NCBI GenBank assembly: GCA_029378245.1 | Contig: JARKIF010000002.1 | Location: 2,604,001-2,668,000 of the forward strand | Reading direction: 5' to 3' | Source of the DNA: Roridomyces roridus | Lineage: Eukaryota; Basidiomycota; Agaricomycetes; Agaricales; Mycenaceae | DNA length: 64,000 bases | Position numbers and translations under genes: made by a program | Notes under the pieces: generated by a model | Database searches by the model: none | The model's input: the letters and a program-made list of their open reading frames with translations, nothing else | What the model was told of the DNA's origin: nothing | Shown: piece by piece, positions 48,300 through 58,280 of the stretch | Numbering within the stretch: position 1 is the first letter of the stretch | How the letters are laid out: every line of letters starts with the position of its first letter

Positions 48300-48983
48300 G
48301 ATAGTTTAGTCTCCTCCAGTCAGACTGCAGTAAGTTGAGGTAGAGAGTTTGTAGAGAGTGGTGTCATAAGTTTGGAGCCATCGGAGCATGATTTTCTCGG
48401 TCTCGTGATCCGTCGGTGTCGACCCGATGCGTACATAGAAGCCGCGTCCTCAATTGGTCCTCAAGCTCCCGTCGTCCATCTCTGTCTTGTCTTGTCTTCA
48501 ATCCTCTATGGCACCACTATAACGATCGATGCCACACGGCGTGCTGAGGACAATTCTCCCTCTCAGTTCAACCGCCGAAATCTCCGAGATGCTTGCGCTT
48601 TTGAATGCACTGGACACTGGATAGGTCCACTGTCCGTCACAGAGCACACGTAACACGATTGCTCGGATTCACAACGACAGATACAAATTGGCGTCCACAT
48701 ACGAAGAGCGGGTCGGTGTTCCTGCGATAAATTCTCTGAACATTCTCTCCAACTGGGCCTTTGCCGCCTTACTTGGAAGCCTGGAAACTTTTCCTCGAAT
48801 CCCAGACATTCAAGCACAAGCAAAGAAAGTGGAAGCTCATACTATATTCTACCCACTGGGATGAACAGTGCCGCGCATTGCTACCTCGTCTCGGCCTCCA
48901 CTTTCTTTCCCGGCTCTGCCTCGACAGATCAGCAGCCGACAAGCTGACAACCGGTGCGACGTTCGCAGGAACAATTGAAAGCA
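48300..48983. other. Intergenic region with an unproven plus-strand ORF
   Basis: Gap of ~680 bp between two minus-strand genes. A plus-strand reading from an acceptor near 48640 gives NTIARIHNDRYKLASTYEERVGVPA and continues to a stop near 48863 (ending KVEAHTIFYPLG). It has a protein-like look but no convincing start exon and no recognised family. It may be chance. Confidence 0.25.
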
Positions 48984-49547
48984 TCATCTCTTCTTCTTCT
49001 TCCTCTGCTCTTGCTCCTCTGGTCCGTGTCTGAAGCCGCCCTTGTCAAGCGCCTCCATGGCTACTTTTGAGATGCATTTCCATCTATCCGACCCGAGCTT
49101 CACGCCCCCGTACCAGCGCCAAACCACCACAACGACGTCTTCGCTGCCCGACAGTTGGAGAAGTCGAGCCAGTCGGTCGCCACTGCCACCCTCGCCCCCG
49201 TCGGATTGATGCGCCACGCCGGCGGCTCTGAAAGCATACATGCAATGGGTTGCACGCTTTATGTTGGTGCCAGGTAACGCGCGGAGATTTGCGAGGAATT
49301 CTGGAAAAGTAGCCGGATCGGTTAAAACAGAGGCATATGCCAGAAAGGTAGATTTTCGGTCGGTGAGAGGGGACGACGCATGGAGAGGATTTGGCCAGTG
49401 GCCCTGATCGAAGGTAGCATACGGTCGTCGGAGAGAGGCAGCCCAACTGGGCGGTGGACGGAGATAGTATTGGTACATGTGAAGCCGGTTAATTGCAAAC
49501 GTTTCTTCGCTTATCGAAAACAAATCGGGTCTGCTCCATGTGCACAC
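48984..49547 (-). CDS. IMPACT-domain (UPF0029/YIH1-related) protein
   Basis: Single-exon gene of 187 residues. The IMPACT N-terminal-type fold is seen as SPLTDRKSTFLAYASVLTDPATFPEFLANLR, then RATHCMYAFRA, DGGEGGSGDRLARLLQL and VVVVWRWYGGVKLGSDRWKCISKVA. The triad of motifs (THxxxA, D-GEpgG and RyFGG-like RWYGGVKLG) defines the family. Yeast Yih1 restrains Gcn2, but this protein lacks a recognisable RWD domain, so it is closer to the stand-alone UPF0029 form. The C-terminus is a Lys/Glu run (EEQEQRKKKKR). Its start codon is only 54 bp from that of the deaminase gene. Confidence 0.85.
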   Translation of the reverse strand: MCTWSRPDLFSISEETFAINRLHMYQYYLRPPPSWAASLRRPYATFDQGHWPNPLHASSPLTDRKSTFLAYASVLTDPATFPEFLANLRALPGTNIKRATHCMYAFRAAGVAHQSDGGEGGSGDRLARLLQLSGSEDVVVVVWRWYGGVKLGSDRWKCISKVAMEALDKGGFRHGPEEQEQRKKKKR

Positions 49548-49601
49548 CGACTACAAGAGCGGCAGAGACCCTCATGCGACCCATTTTGACCTCTTGCCAA
49601 C

Positions 49602-50781
49602 ATGCGTACGTCTTGCGGCCTCCCTTTGCCCACCTGTTTGACTCTTAGACAGGCTTGATCATCCGCGACGATCCTCTCGCCGTCGGCGACTACATCGCCA
49701 ACTACATCGCCAAGCGCATCAACGACTTTGAGCCAACACCCGAGCGTCCCTTTGTCCTCGGCCTCCCCACCGGTTCTTCTCCCATCCCAACATACAAGGC
49801 TCTCATCAAGCTGGTCAAGGACGGCAAGCTCTCGTGCGTTCCGAAAGATTTTGGTGCGATCTTTCCCTGACCTCGTCGTCGCAGCTTCAAAAATGTCATC
49901 ACCTTCAACATGGACGAGTATGTGGGCCTCCCGCGCGACCACTCCGAGTCCTACCACACGTATGAAATTCTGGCCTTCGAGAAAGCTTGGAAATTGACAC
50001 CATATTGCAGCTTTATGTTCCGCGAATTCTTCTCCCACAGTAGGTTGCATTCGCTACTGTTTTCGGGCTCCATATTCATGCATTTGACAGTCGACATCCC
50101 TCCCTCGCAGGTCAACATTCTGAATGGCAACGCTGAGGACTTGATCGGTGAATGCAACAAGTATGAAGCCCGCATCAAAGAAGTGGGCGGTATCGAGCTG
50201 TTCTTGGGGGGCATCGGAGAGGATGGACATATCGCATTCAACGAACCCGGCTCCTCACTAGCGTCCCGCACCCGTATCAAGACGCTCGCGTTCGAGACGA
50301 TTCTCGCGAATGCCCGTTTTTTCAACAACGACATCAGCCAGGTCCCCCGTATGGCGCTGACGGTCGGTGTTGCCACCGTGCTGGACAGCAGGGAGGTTGT
50401 GGTTGTGGTCACTGGGCAGCGCAAATCTCTCGCCTTGAGCAAGGCGATCGAGGAGGGCGTCAATCACCTTGCAAGTGTCTCTCTTTTCAAATGCGAACGT
50501 CTGCTGACCGTCTTTTATTTAGTGGACTCTGTCTGCTTTACAAATGCACCCATGGGCTCTCATCGTGGTCGACGAAGACGCTACCGCTGGTAAGTTACCT
50601 TCATTATCCTTGATGCGCAGTTTCGTGACGTTCTTAAACAGAGTTGCACGTCAAGACCGTCAAGTACTTCCGCTCGATTGAGAGCGTACAACACGAAGTC
50701 GAGCGCAGTCAGGCCGCACTCAAGGCCAAGGGCGTCTTGCAAGCGGGCGCTGCTGAAGAGCAGGTTGGCAGCATGGAGTAA
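49602..50781 (+). CDS. NAG1: Glucosamine-6-phosphate deaminase/isomerase
   Basis: Converts glucosamine-6-phosphate to fructose-6-phosphate and ammonia, feeding chitin-derived GlcNAc into glycolysis. Exon 1 is only ATGC; it joins after gacag to give [20 protein letters not shown]. Motifs are [61 protein letters not shown] with the catalytic DEY and [11 protein letters not shown], and [11 protein letters not shown]. The end reads [19 protein letters not shown]. Six introns. Bidirectional promoter with the IMPACT-domain gene (49548-49601). Length about 290 residues, normal for the family. Confidence 0.95.
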
Positions 50782-51001
50782 AAGGCTTTTGAAGCCGTAC
50801 CAGTCAGTAGAGCTCGTCGTTTGTAACATAACTCTTCCTAGCCCGACGAATGTAAATTTTATGCCACCACTGGTATTGCCTCGTGGTGTTCCTGGCCTCT
50901 ACTGTTGCATGGCGTGCACTCGGAAATATCCACTCCGGGCTGTCTTGATCTTCCCAATTGTTGGTTTGTCTCAAGCGCGATGGTTCTAATGTAGGCTACT
51001 T

Positions 51002-52565
51002 GCATTCGGCGCTTGAGAGCTGTCTACGGTATTTAGTGTAGGTAAAGTAGTAGTAGAGTCGAGCCGCTAGCGGTATTTAGGGTAGGTAAAGTAGTGGTAG
51101 AGTCGAGCCGCTAAACTACTTGATCCCTTGAGCCCAGGCATGCTCTTGGATCCTCCCTCTCCGAGTCTTCTTCATCTTCCAAACCCCTCAACTCAGCCTG
51201 CATGTATCTAACTACCAACCCAATCCAACTCGATCGAGGTCGACGTCGACGGCGCCGGCGAGAGAGGCCGCCATGCGAGCAGCGAGCCTCGGCGCAACCT
51301 GCAGAAGAAGTGTGGACCGAGAGACATCTGGACGAGAGTGAGCGACAGGAACGAAGTAGACAACGAGACTCGCCAGTGACGACCGAACCCATGCAGCCCT
51401 CTTGTAGTCTTGAAGCCTTCTCGAGGAGTCGGGACCTCCATACCAGCGGCGAGCACTTGGACGCGGCGGGGTTTCTGTCCTGGGCGGGCGAGTTAGCGAG
51501 AGGAAAGGGAAGAGGGGATAGTGGGTCGTACGAAGAAATGGCGAGGAGAGGCTTCTGTAAGAGCGAGTTAGTCAACGGCGAGGAGAAGGAACGCTGGGAA
51601 CTCACTGAGATGATCCACCACATCGCTAGTGCTGGAGGATGGCCCCCGCGCGCCGGTGGTGCCAGGGTGCTTTGGTGGTAGGTTTAGGGTGATGGGAGCA
51701 CACGCGGGGGTCGGCGGCTGGTGTAGCTTCATCTTCTCCTGGCTGGTGCAGTCGCTGTAGAGGATGTGAGTGAATGGCGAGATGGAAAGGGTGGGCGACG
51801 TACCTCCCCTGGGGGAGCAACTGGTGGTAACTAAGAAAGATGGATTGTGTGTTGGCCTGCTTTTATAGACGCGATCGAGTCTCCGTTCCATTTTACTCGG
51901 GAACTCGCATCCGGTTTTTTTTACTCGGGAACTCGATCGAATGTCATATCGGCGGCGGCGGAGGCACGGAGGAGGTGCCAATCGCAGGGGAAACTATTCA
52001 TTCGAGAGCATGGTGGTCGTCCTTGGTCGTAGCAGACGAAGACGCAACGGAATGATAAGCAGTCCGTAATCAGTGGCTGTACCGACGGCGTTTCCCTGTT
52101 TGGACTGCTCCGGTTCACACCGGCGTAGACCGGCGTCAACGCTCGAGAATCGCACTTGCTACGTCCTGGCCGGCCTCTCTGCTCACAAGTCAACGTTCTC
52201 AAGGCTGTTTCGATTAGGCGGGTAGAAAACCACTTGCGCCAGTGAAGAATGGAGGATGTTTATAAAAAATGAAGGAAACATGCGCGCCTAGTCTGCGACC
52301 CCCAGCCTCAGCTCCTTCCTCAACCACCATCTCCCGGGGGGAAAAACGACACGACGAGGCCCACCCAGGTGCGTCCGCTTCCCGTCCTGCTGATCCCTTC
52401 GCAGGCTAGCCGCCCTCAAGTCCTTTTGCCTTCGCAGCGCTTTCATATAATTTTGCTGCCCCTACCAACGCAGGACACTGGGCCCTTTCGGCAAACGAGG
52501 GTCGAGCCCGCCGCAACCAAATCATGCCCCTCCCTCACCAGCCGATGGTCTGTACTCCACTCTCT
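51002..52565 (-). repeat. Dispersed ~1.4 kb repeat, copy 2 (minus orientation)
   Basis: On the minus strand it repeats copy 1 closely: the same short ORF (MKLHQPPTPAC... SSTSDVVDHL), gtgagt donor, ttacag and cccag acceptors, and the region KCSPLVWRSRLLEKASRLQEG. The distal AGCTGTCTAC end is at 51020-51029. Beyond the copy-1 homology, copies 2 and 3 also share plus-strand sequence at 52330-52560: a GAGGCCCACC...GTGCGTC intron-like run and ATGCCCCTCCCTCACC. The TATA-like run here is ttttataga near 51861. Confidence 0.75.
51028..51115. repeat. 44 bp tandem duplication at the end of repeat copy 2
   Basis: Units 51028-51071 and 51072-51115 both run CGGTATTTAG...GAGCCGCTA and differ at about three positions. 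Copies 1 and 3 have only one diverged unit here, so the duplication is private to copy 2. Confidence 0.8.
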
Positions 52566-52683
52566 CCTCACGTTCCAGACTCAGATCCGGTGAGGGTTCG
52601 CAACCCTTTGTAACCCTTGTGATAGGTCTCCAGGCTTGAGACCTTCGGGACCGACCAATAGCACGGTATCGAGGTGCATTGGT

Positions 52684-52938
52684 TCATGGAGTGAGCACCT
52701 CTGCCGACAGCCGCACGCTGGGGTCCTCAGAGCTGCAATAGCACCCCATAGTGCCGCCGTTGTACGGGTAGGATCGGTCAAACATCTGCTCCAGCTCCTC
52801 CGCCGTCGCCAGCCCGTAATTGATCTTGAGGTCCACAGTTGTATGCTCCAAATAGTTCGCCCAGAGGGGATCCCGGAGGCTCAAAGGCCCTGCCAAGGGC
52901 AAAGGGCTCGGCCCATAGGGCATCTCAAAGGCCTAGAA
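52684..52938 (-). other. Short ORF, possible terminal exon
   Basis: Open reading of ~80 codons beginning after a ttctag acceptor (52935-52940): AFEMPYGPSPLPLAGPLS, then DPLWANYLEHTTVDLKINYGL and ATAEELEQMFDRSYPYNGG, stop at 52684. It has a protein-like composition but no upstream exon could be joined with confidence and no family was recognised. It lies just past the repeat-like sequence of copy 2 and may be a gene remnant. Confidence 0.35.
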
Positions 52939-52947
52939 TTTATTTAT

Positions 52948-53220
52948 TTATCCGAAGATTTCAATCGCGATGAGCACGACGTACAAGGCACCGGAAAGCA
53001 CACATGACGCCAGTCGAAGTGAGGGGTCGAGAACATCCAATAGATCGAACGGCAAAGCATTGAATAGCGCGTAGAATACAGTAGAACATACATGGAGCGT
53101 CCATAGGGCAGAGATACAAAGGGAAGAGGAGGAACATGTTGAAAGAGACGAAGGCGATTCTAATGAGATTGTCTGGTGGTGGACATCGTCCTGCCGCCAG
53201 TTGTGAGATAATGAACATGC
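52948..53220 (-). other. Hydrophobic ORF, possible small membrane protein exon
   Basis: Minus-strand reading that ends LWTLHVCSTVFYALFNALPF, DLLDVLDPSLRLASCVLS, GALYVVLIAIEIFG and stop at 52948. A second frame upstream is also hydrophobic (LIRIAFVSFNMFLLFPLYL), which would fit two exons of one small membrane protein, but the splice junction is not clear. No family recognised. Confidence 0.3.
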
Positions 53221-53264
53221 ACGCAATACACTGACACGCACCTCGGATTGGAGCCCACAGCTCC

Positions 53265-53489
53265 TTACGACCCGTTCGCCGCGCCCTTCAGCTTTTGCTC
53301 GCGGGGGTGGCACTGGTACGCCGCCTCCATCTTGGCTCTCCGGCGTTCCTCCATGGCTTTCAACGACTCTGTCCATAATCGCAGGGTATACGTCTGCAGA
53401 GCACGGGAATAAAGAGCGATGGGATCCTCGTCCTCCTCCGAGTCGTCGGGTGAGGCGCGGGCTATGCTGCCAGCGGCAGCCTCGGTCAT
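53265..53489 (-). CDS. Small uncharacterised acidic/helical protein
   Basis: Intron-free ORF of 74 residues: MTEAAAGSIARASPDDSEEDEDP, then a helical stretch ALYSRALQTYTLRLWTESLKA and MEERRRAKMEAAYQCHP. The acidic N-terminus and amphipathic helix look like a real fungal small protein. No domain recognised. The upstream in-frame extension (to 53639) is possible but the internal ATG at 53489 looks the better start. Confidence 0.45.
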   Translation of the reverse strand: MTEAAAGSIARASPDDSEEDEDPIALYSRALQTYTLRLWTESLKAMEERRRAKMEAAYQCHPREQKLKGAANGS

Positions 53490-53639
53490 GATACGGCTGT
53501 CGTCGTCAAAAGCGAAAAGAGGAAAAAGGGAATTGCAGAGCTCGGACGCGGATCGGAGTCTTATATGCAACCCATGTGCGCTGGGGTACGTTGCGGATAA
53601 TAGATGCTCCACAGCGTTGCCATTATTTGCAAAAAACAT

Positions 53640-54054
53640 TGAATTGATACCAAAGCCCCACCTGAAACAACAGCAGCTTCACGGAGAACTCGACGCGCCC
53701 TGCATCTGGAAGTCGAACGGTGGAGTAGGAACTTCAACGCGTGCGGTATCCGAGCTGCTGTTGGACGGCTTGCAAAACCGTTAACCCGGGCTTGATGAAC
53801 AGCAGCGGTATGAAACGACTGGTCAGGGTAATATCAGCGGCGAACTAGAGGCGAAACCAGGAAGGCGCAGAGGTGAAGCGTGTCTGTCGTAAAAGGTGGT
53901 GCCGAATGACCAAATCAGCCTCTAAAAATGCGACCTCGACTGAGAAACTCCAAGCAAGAATCCTCATTGCCTTTACCCGTAGAATATTCTGCAGAAATTG
54001 TGGGGCCCAGAATCAACTCGCTATGATTCCACGAGTATTGTACATAAACATCTT
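53640..54054. other. Intergenic stretch without a recognised gene
   Basis: About 415 bp between the small acidic ORF and the sphingomyelinase stop codon. It would hold the 3' end of the latter. Nothing else was recognised. Confidence 0.5.
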
Positions 54055-56625
54055 TCACGACTGCACAGACCCAAACCCTTGTGGACAATTCTGTTTCGCA
54101 ATCGCCGCGGAGCCACTCCTCAGATAGCAAATCTTTGCCGTCGCACACTCGCCCGTGCAAGGCTTGGTCATGACAGAGGTCTTGCCTTGCAGCGTGTTGA
54201 AGGTCTGCATGGGGAAGAGAATGAGGTCCACTTTCCATACGAGAAAAAGCTGGTACTGACCGAAACAATGGACGAATCAGCCTCCATCGCCTCCGTGAGC
54301 AAATGCCAAAAGGTGGCATTCAACGGATCGCTGGCTCCCCACCCGCCCGCGATATGTGGCCCATAGGTCTCACGCGTGCTGTACTCGTACGTGTATGTAG
54401 GCCCAAAAGCGACCTGCGAGTCGAGCTCAGGGAATGCGTTTACGTCTGCACGCCAGGTATGCGCGTCCACGATCTCAAACGTCTGTATATTGATCAGCTG
54501 GGTCTGCGTATTGAATGCACGGAAAGCGTACCCCCGAGTCAACCTCGTACAGACGGAACCCAGAGTTGAGATTCGTTATGGGAGTAATCGAGGGACCGAT
54601 CCAACCAGTCGTCAACGCATTTTGGGCAGTCATATCCGTTGCGTTGTTCGCGTAGTAGATCTAGTTTAGTGGTCAATTTCAGAAAAGGACAAGACCGCAA
54701 ATGAGAGCTCACCATGGCCTGATCCTCGTGCGTGTGCCCAAAGAAAATATCTATCCAGTCCACTTAGTTTTACCACCAGGATGAATGAGGGCAAACGCAC
54801 TGGCAATGACATGGGGCGAATACCGATCAACACTACAAAAGATTAGACGCGGATTCACCCAAGGAACGAGACATACATTTGGTAAAACAGATCCGTAGGG
54901 TTGACCAAGGCTTTGCCAGAAAGTCAGCCGACTGACTATGCAAGGAAAGCGAAGATTGCGTACGATTACTGCCGTCCCAGCCCGTAAGGACGTGGCCGAT
55001 GATCCACACTACCATACCAGTAAGGCCGCGGGCAGTAAAAAAGAAATGGATGGACCACGCACCCCGATCTCCTGCATCCTCGGCGTCCTGCAGCTCGTCC
55101 GTCAGGAAGCGCAGCATGCCCGAGTTATCCGGCTGGTCCAGGTCGATGTAGTTGAAATAATTCGCTTTGTACCCTGTGAGCAACAATCGTCAGCGAGTTG
55201 GCCGTAAAAAATGATAACGAAACTGACACATATCCGTGTTGAGCGAAATAATTCTCAGCCCGTCCTGTCTCTTTACCATGAACGCCGCATAATGCTGCCG
55301 GGCGATCTCAACAGCGGATTCGGGCAGCCATTGCTCATGCTGCCACAGCGCAGCAACGTGATCGTAGTTCCAACTAAATTGCTCCGCGAGCGCCCCTCCT
55401 AGCGCGTGGTGCGCGTCCTGCGCTTGATTATACGAGTCGTGATTTCCGAGGACAGCGTAAACGGGTCCTGATGCCATAGGATTCAGCATACGAACTGTAC
55501 AGGAGAAGAAATGGTGCAGACCTGAGCCAAGGTCTTGCCGGAATAGTGTGTAGAGGAGACTTTCGGTGTATTCTACATAGGCACGAGAGAGTTGGTTGTC
55601 GGGGTCGTGTGATACCAGATCGCCAGTGTAAATGGTAAAGTCGAAACCAGTGTCTTGTGTGCCCGTCAGCGGTGGAATGGCTTCGAGCGCGGACAGGCCG
55701 AGAGCCATCGGTGTGTCGCATCGGAACGCGCCAAATCGGGGCGCATGCTCCAGGGTCGTGTTGGGCGACCCGGTATTGAACTGATTCTTTCTGCAGCATG
55801 GAGTCGATGTGCAATTTGCTTCGGTACCAGTCGCGTAACGAGGGTCAATGTGAAAGTCCGACATGTGCAGCACCTTGAGACGCTCTCCGGTAGGCTTCTT
55901 GGGCGCAGGGAGCGGGTTTGGTTTGGGCTTGCTAAACCACGATGTGAGGTTGAGCGGCGTAGCGGGAGGCAGAGGACAGAGGCCGTTGATAAAGTTGTTG
56001 CATAACAACTGGACACGGTCAGCAGCTGAAGGCAATATGAAGTTGTACGCACCTGGCCATCGTATCCGCCGACATTCGCGTTGGCCACAACCTGGGTGAT
56101 CACGGAACCCAATCCCAAGATGCTGAACATGGTGCCACAATTCGAATTGAAGTTGAAATGGAAGCACAACTCCACAGCGAGTGCAGGTCCGCTCCCGGGC
56201 GATGCCAGCGCGAGAAACTTGGCCACCTCGAGACCTGCTTGACATTGCGCACAAGTATTCCCCTCAAAAATCGGATTCTCCGAAATGGCGATAATCTGAG
56301 CAATGGCCTGCCTCAGAAGCAGGTCATCGGAGGCTTTGGGTGGCAAGGGGTGTGGGTCCACTGTATTGTTCTTCGGGAGCGTGTCGGGCGACGTCAACGC
56401 GAGCTTGTAAGTCACCCCCGTCTCGACGGGGTCAACGACGATGGGCTGAACCTGGGAAGCGGTTTGCGTCGGGTTGTTATAGAATTTTTGACCCTTGGTG
56501 AATGCCGCAGTTGGGAACGCGCCAGGAACGGTGAACTCGGATAGGAGAGCTGTTGCTGTTGTTCCAGGAGGTTTCGCCCCCAGTGCCGCCAAAGGGAGAG
56601 CACACAGAGCGAGAGCGTACCACAT
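54055..56625 (-). CDS. Secreted acid sphingomyelinase (saposin-B + calcineurin-like phosphoesterase)
   Basis: Hydrolyses sphingomyelin-type phosphosphingolipids (in fungi probably inositol or ethanolamine forms) outside the cell or in the vacuole. The start MWYALALCALPLAALGA is a signal peptide. The saposin-B-type domain has paired cysteines (NTCAQCQAGLEVAKFLAL, ELCFHFNFNSNCG, LLCNNFINGLCPLPP). The metallophosphoesterase blocks are LHMSDFHIDPRY, YTGDLVSHD, VLGNHDSYN, IIGHVLTGWDGSN and FFGHTHEDQAM. The last exons read FNTLQGKTSVMTKPCTGEC and KQNCPQGFGSVQS before the stop. About ten introns. About 650 residues, in line with fungal acid sphingomyelinase-like proteins. Confidence 0.93.
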
Positions 56626-56794
56626 CGAGGTCAAGCGCCGACCAGAGGAAGTAGGGCGGCATTAAATAACAGCCGTGACGAACGTTGGTTGGAGGATCAA
56701 CAGCGAGCATGCGCGGATTCAATTGTCCGTGTCCAGTACTGCACCATTCCAGGTCCTCAACATGAATACATCTCTAATAATACAAAATGTCCAG

Positions 56795-58156
56795 TTATCG
56801 ACGCGTACTTCGCCCCGTCGAGCCGCCAAACGACGATCCAGTATACGTCGGGGCGACAGGCTGCTGGTCATATGGCACGTAGCCGCCGTTGGGATACCTT
56901 GGCTCATAATAAGCGCCGTCTTCAGCCTCTTCCTCCTCCATCTCCGGCTCGATCCGCGGCGGCGGCACACGTCGTGAGCGCGAAGGACGCGTCGAAGGTG
57001 GCACACTCGCCATATCGCTGGTCGTCGTGACCATGACAGGCGTAGTGGTGCTATACATCGCAGGAGTATTGCCACCCGCCGTGTAGAGGGACCGTGGCAG
57101 TGGCGGTACCGGCGGTGGTGAAAGCTCGTTGGACCCCGAAGACGACTCCAACAAGTCGATGGGATCTTGCGGTTGGTTGGTATTGTACCACGATTTCACA
57201 GAACGCCGCGGCACACTGGAGCGGGGACGTGGGCGGGGAGTGGGCATCGGCATCTCTCCAAAGACTGATTGCCTTATTGAAGCCCCGTAGTCAGCGCCGT
57301 AGTCGGTGCCGCGCGAAATCCGTGACCGCCCTCCAGGATAATAATCCACCGTGACGCGTTCCTCTGCGATCCAGGGCAGTGCATTTATGGCCTTGAAAAA
57401 ATTCTGCAGGCGCGACATGTACGAGCCCTCGGAGCGTGGCGGCGAGTCCATTTTGGCGTAGTCCGACGCGAGTTCTGGCTCGACCAGTTGCGGACTGGTA
57501 TAGGTCACACCGGGAGGGACGACGACCATTTCGTGGTGTCCTACCATCGTTGTACCTTCATAATGCTCCTGCGTCGTGTGGATCGTGTCGGAGACTGTGG
57601 TGGTAGAAGATTCCTGCCGATTGTGTTCGTAATCAGTGTGTGGCGCATAGTGCTGAGGCTTCGGTGGTGCCCCATATTGGTCGGGAATGGGAGGCGCTGA
57701 AATATACCTCGCGTCAGGTGTGGGAGACGCGTATCTGAGGTTCTCAGGATCCGCCCTTGGAACTGGCTCGTACTCTCTCTCCTCCTCGTGGACCAGCACC
57801 GGCTCAGGGAACGCCACTTCCTCCTCCTCCCCGAGTATTTCCTGATTCCGCCCCCAGGCCTTCCTAAAACCGCCAACAAAGGCATTAACCAACCTCCGCC
57901 GTCCCGCAGGCGCCACGGGTTCCTGGGTCTCCCCATGCGCGGCCTCGAGCATCCCTGCAGCAGGGTCGATGTTGAACGTCTGGTGAGCGTCGCGCAGATT
58001 TTCTGGGGCATGGATTGGGCCGGTTCCCTCGAAATTGGGTTGATCTATGCGATGGCCACCAGAGAACGGCAGAGTGCGATCGTGGCGCGGTGAGGTGCGC
58101 GTGGAGGGAGAACGGTGGTGCGACGAGCGAGGGGCTCTTGGTGAGGATATTTGCAT
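56795..58156 (-). CDS. Disordered fungal protein with tyrosine/proline-rich tail
   Basis: Single-exon ORF of about 453 residues from ATG 58156 (MQISSPRAPRSSHH). A conserved-looking core is GRRRLVNAFVGGFRKAWGRN, and another is SYMSRLQNFFKAINALPWIAEERVTVDYYPGG. The rest is low complexity with many Pro, Ser, Glu and Tyr (PPPVPPLPRSLY; EMEEEEAEDGAYYEPRYPNG). A longer in-frame stretch to 58204 lacks an ATG. Function unknown. The short aromatic core segments suggest peptide-binding or membrane-peripheral contacts, but that is guesswork. Confidence 0.75.
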   Translation of the reverse strand: MQISSPRAPRSSHHRSPSTRTSPRHDRTLPFSGGHRIDQPNFEGTGPIHAPENLRDAHQTFNIDPAAGMLEAAHGETQEPVAPAGRRRLVNAFVGGFRKAWGRNQEILGEEEEVAFPEPVLVHEEEREYEPVPRADPENLRYASPTPDARYISAPPIPDQYGAPPKPQHYAPHTDYEHNRQESSTTTVSDTIHTTQEHYEGTTMVGHHEMVVVPPGVTYTSPQLVEPELASDYAKMDSPPRSEGSYMSRLQNFFKAINALPWIAEERVTVDYYPGGRSRISRGTDYGADYGASIRQSVFGEMPMPTPRPRPRSSVPRRSVKSWYNTNQPQDPIDLLESSSGSNELSPPPVPPLPRSLYTAGGNTPAMYSTTTPVMVTTTSDMASVPPSTRPSRSRRVPPPRIEPEMEEEEAEDGAYYEPRYPNGGYVPYDQQPVAPTYTGSSFGGSTGRSTRR

Positions 58157-58280
58157 CGTTCCTGGCGTAGATAGTAGGCTGTGGAGAAGGAAGTAGAGAG
58201 ACACGAGGCATCAAAGGCACAAAAAGTCCCGCGATGATGCAGCTGTGGCTGTACTTCGTCTAGCAAGTTGCTCAATTAAC

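Noticed and set aside
48372..49033. Plus-strand ORFs overlapping the IMPACT-domain gene end
   Set aside because: They run antisense into the real gene or lack a start exon; only a weak candidate near 48640-48863 is kept as an uncertain note.
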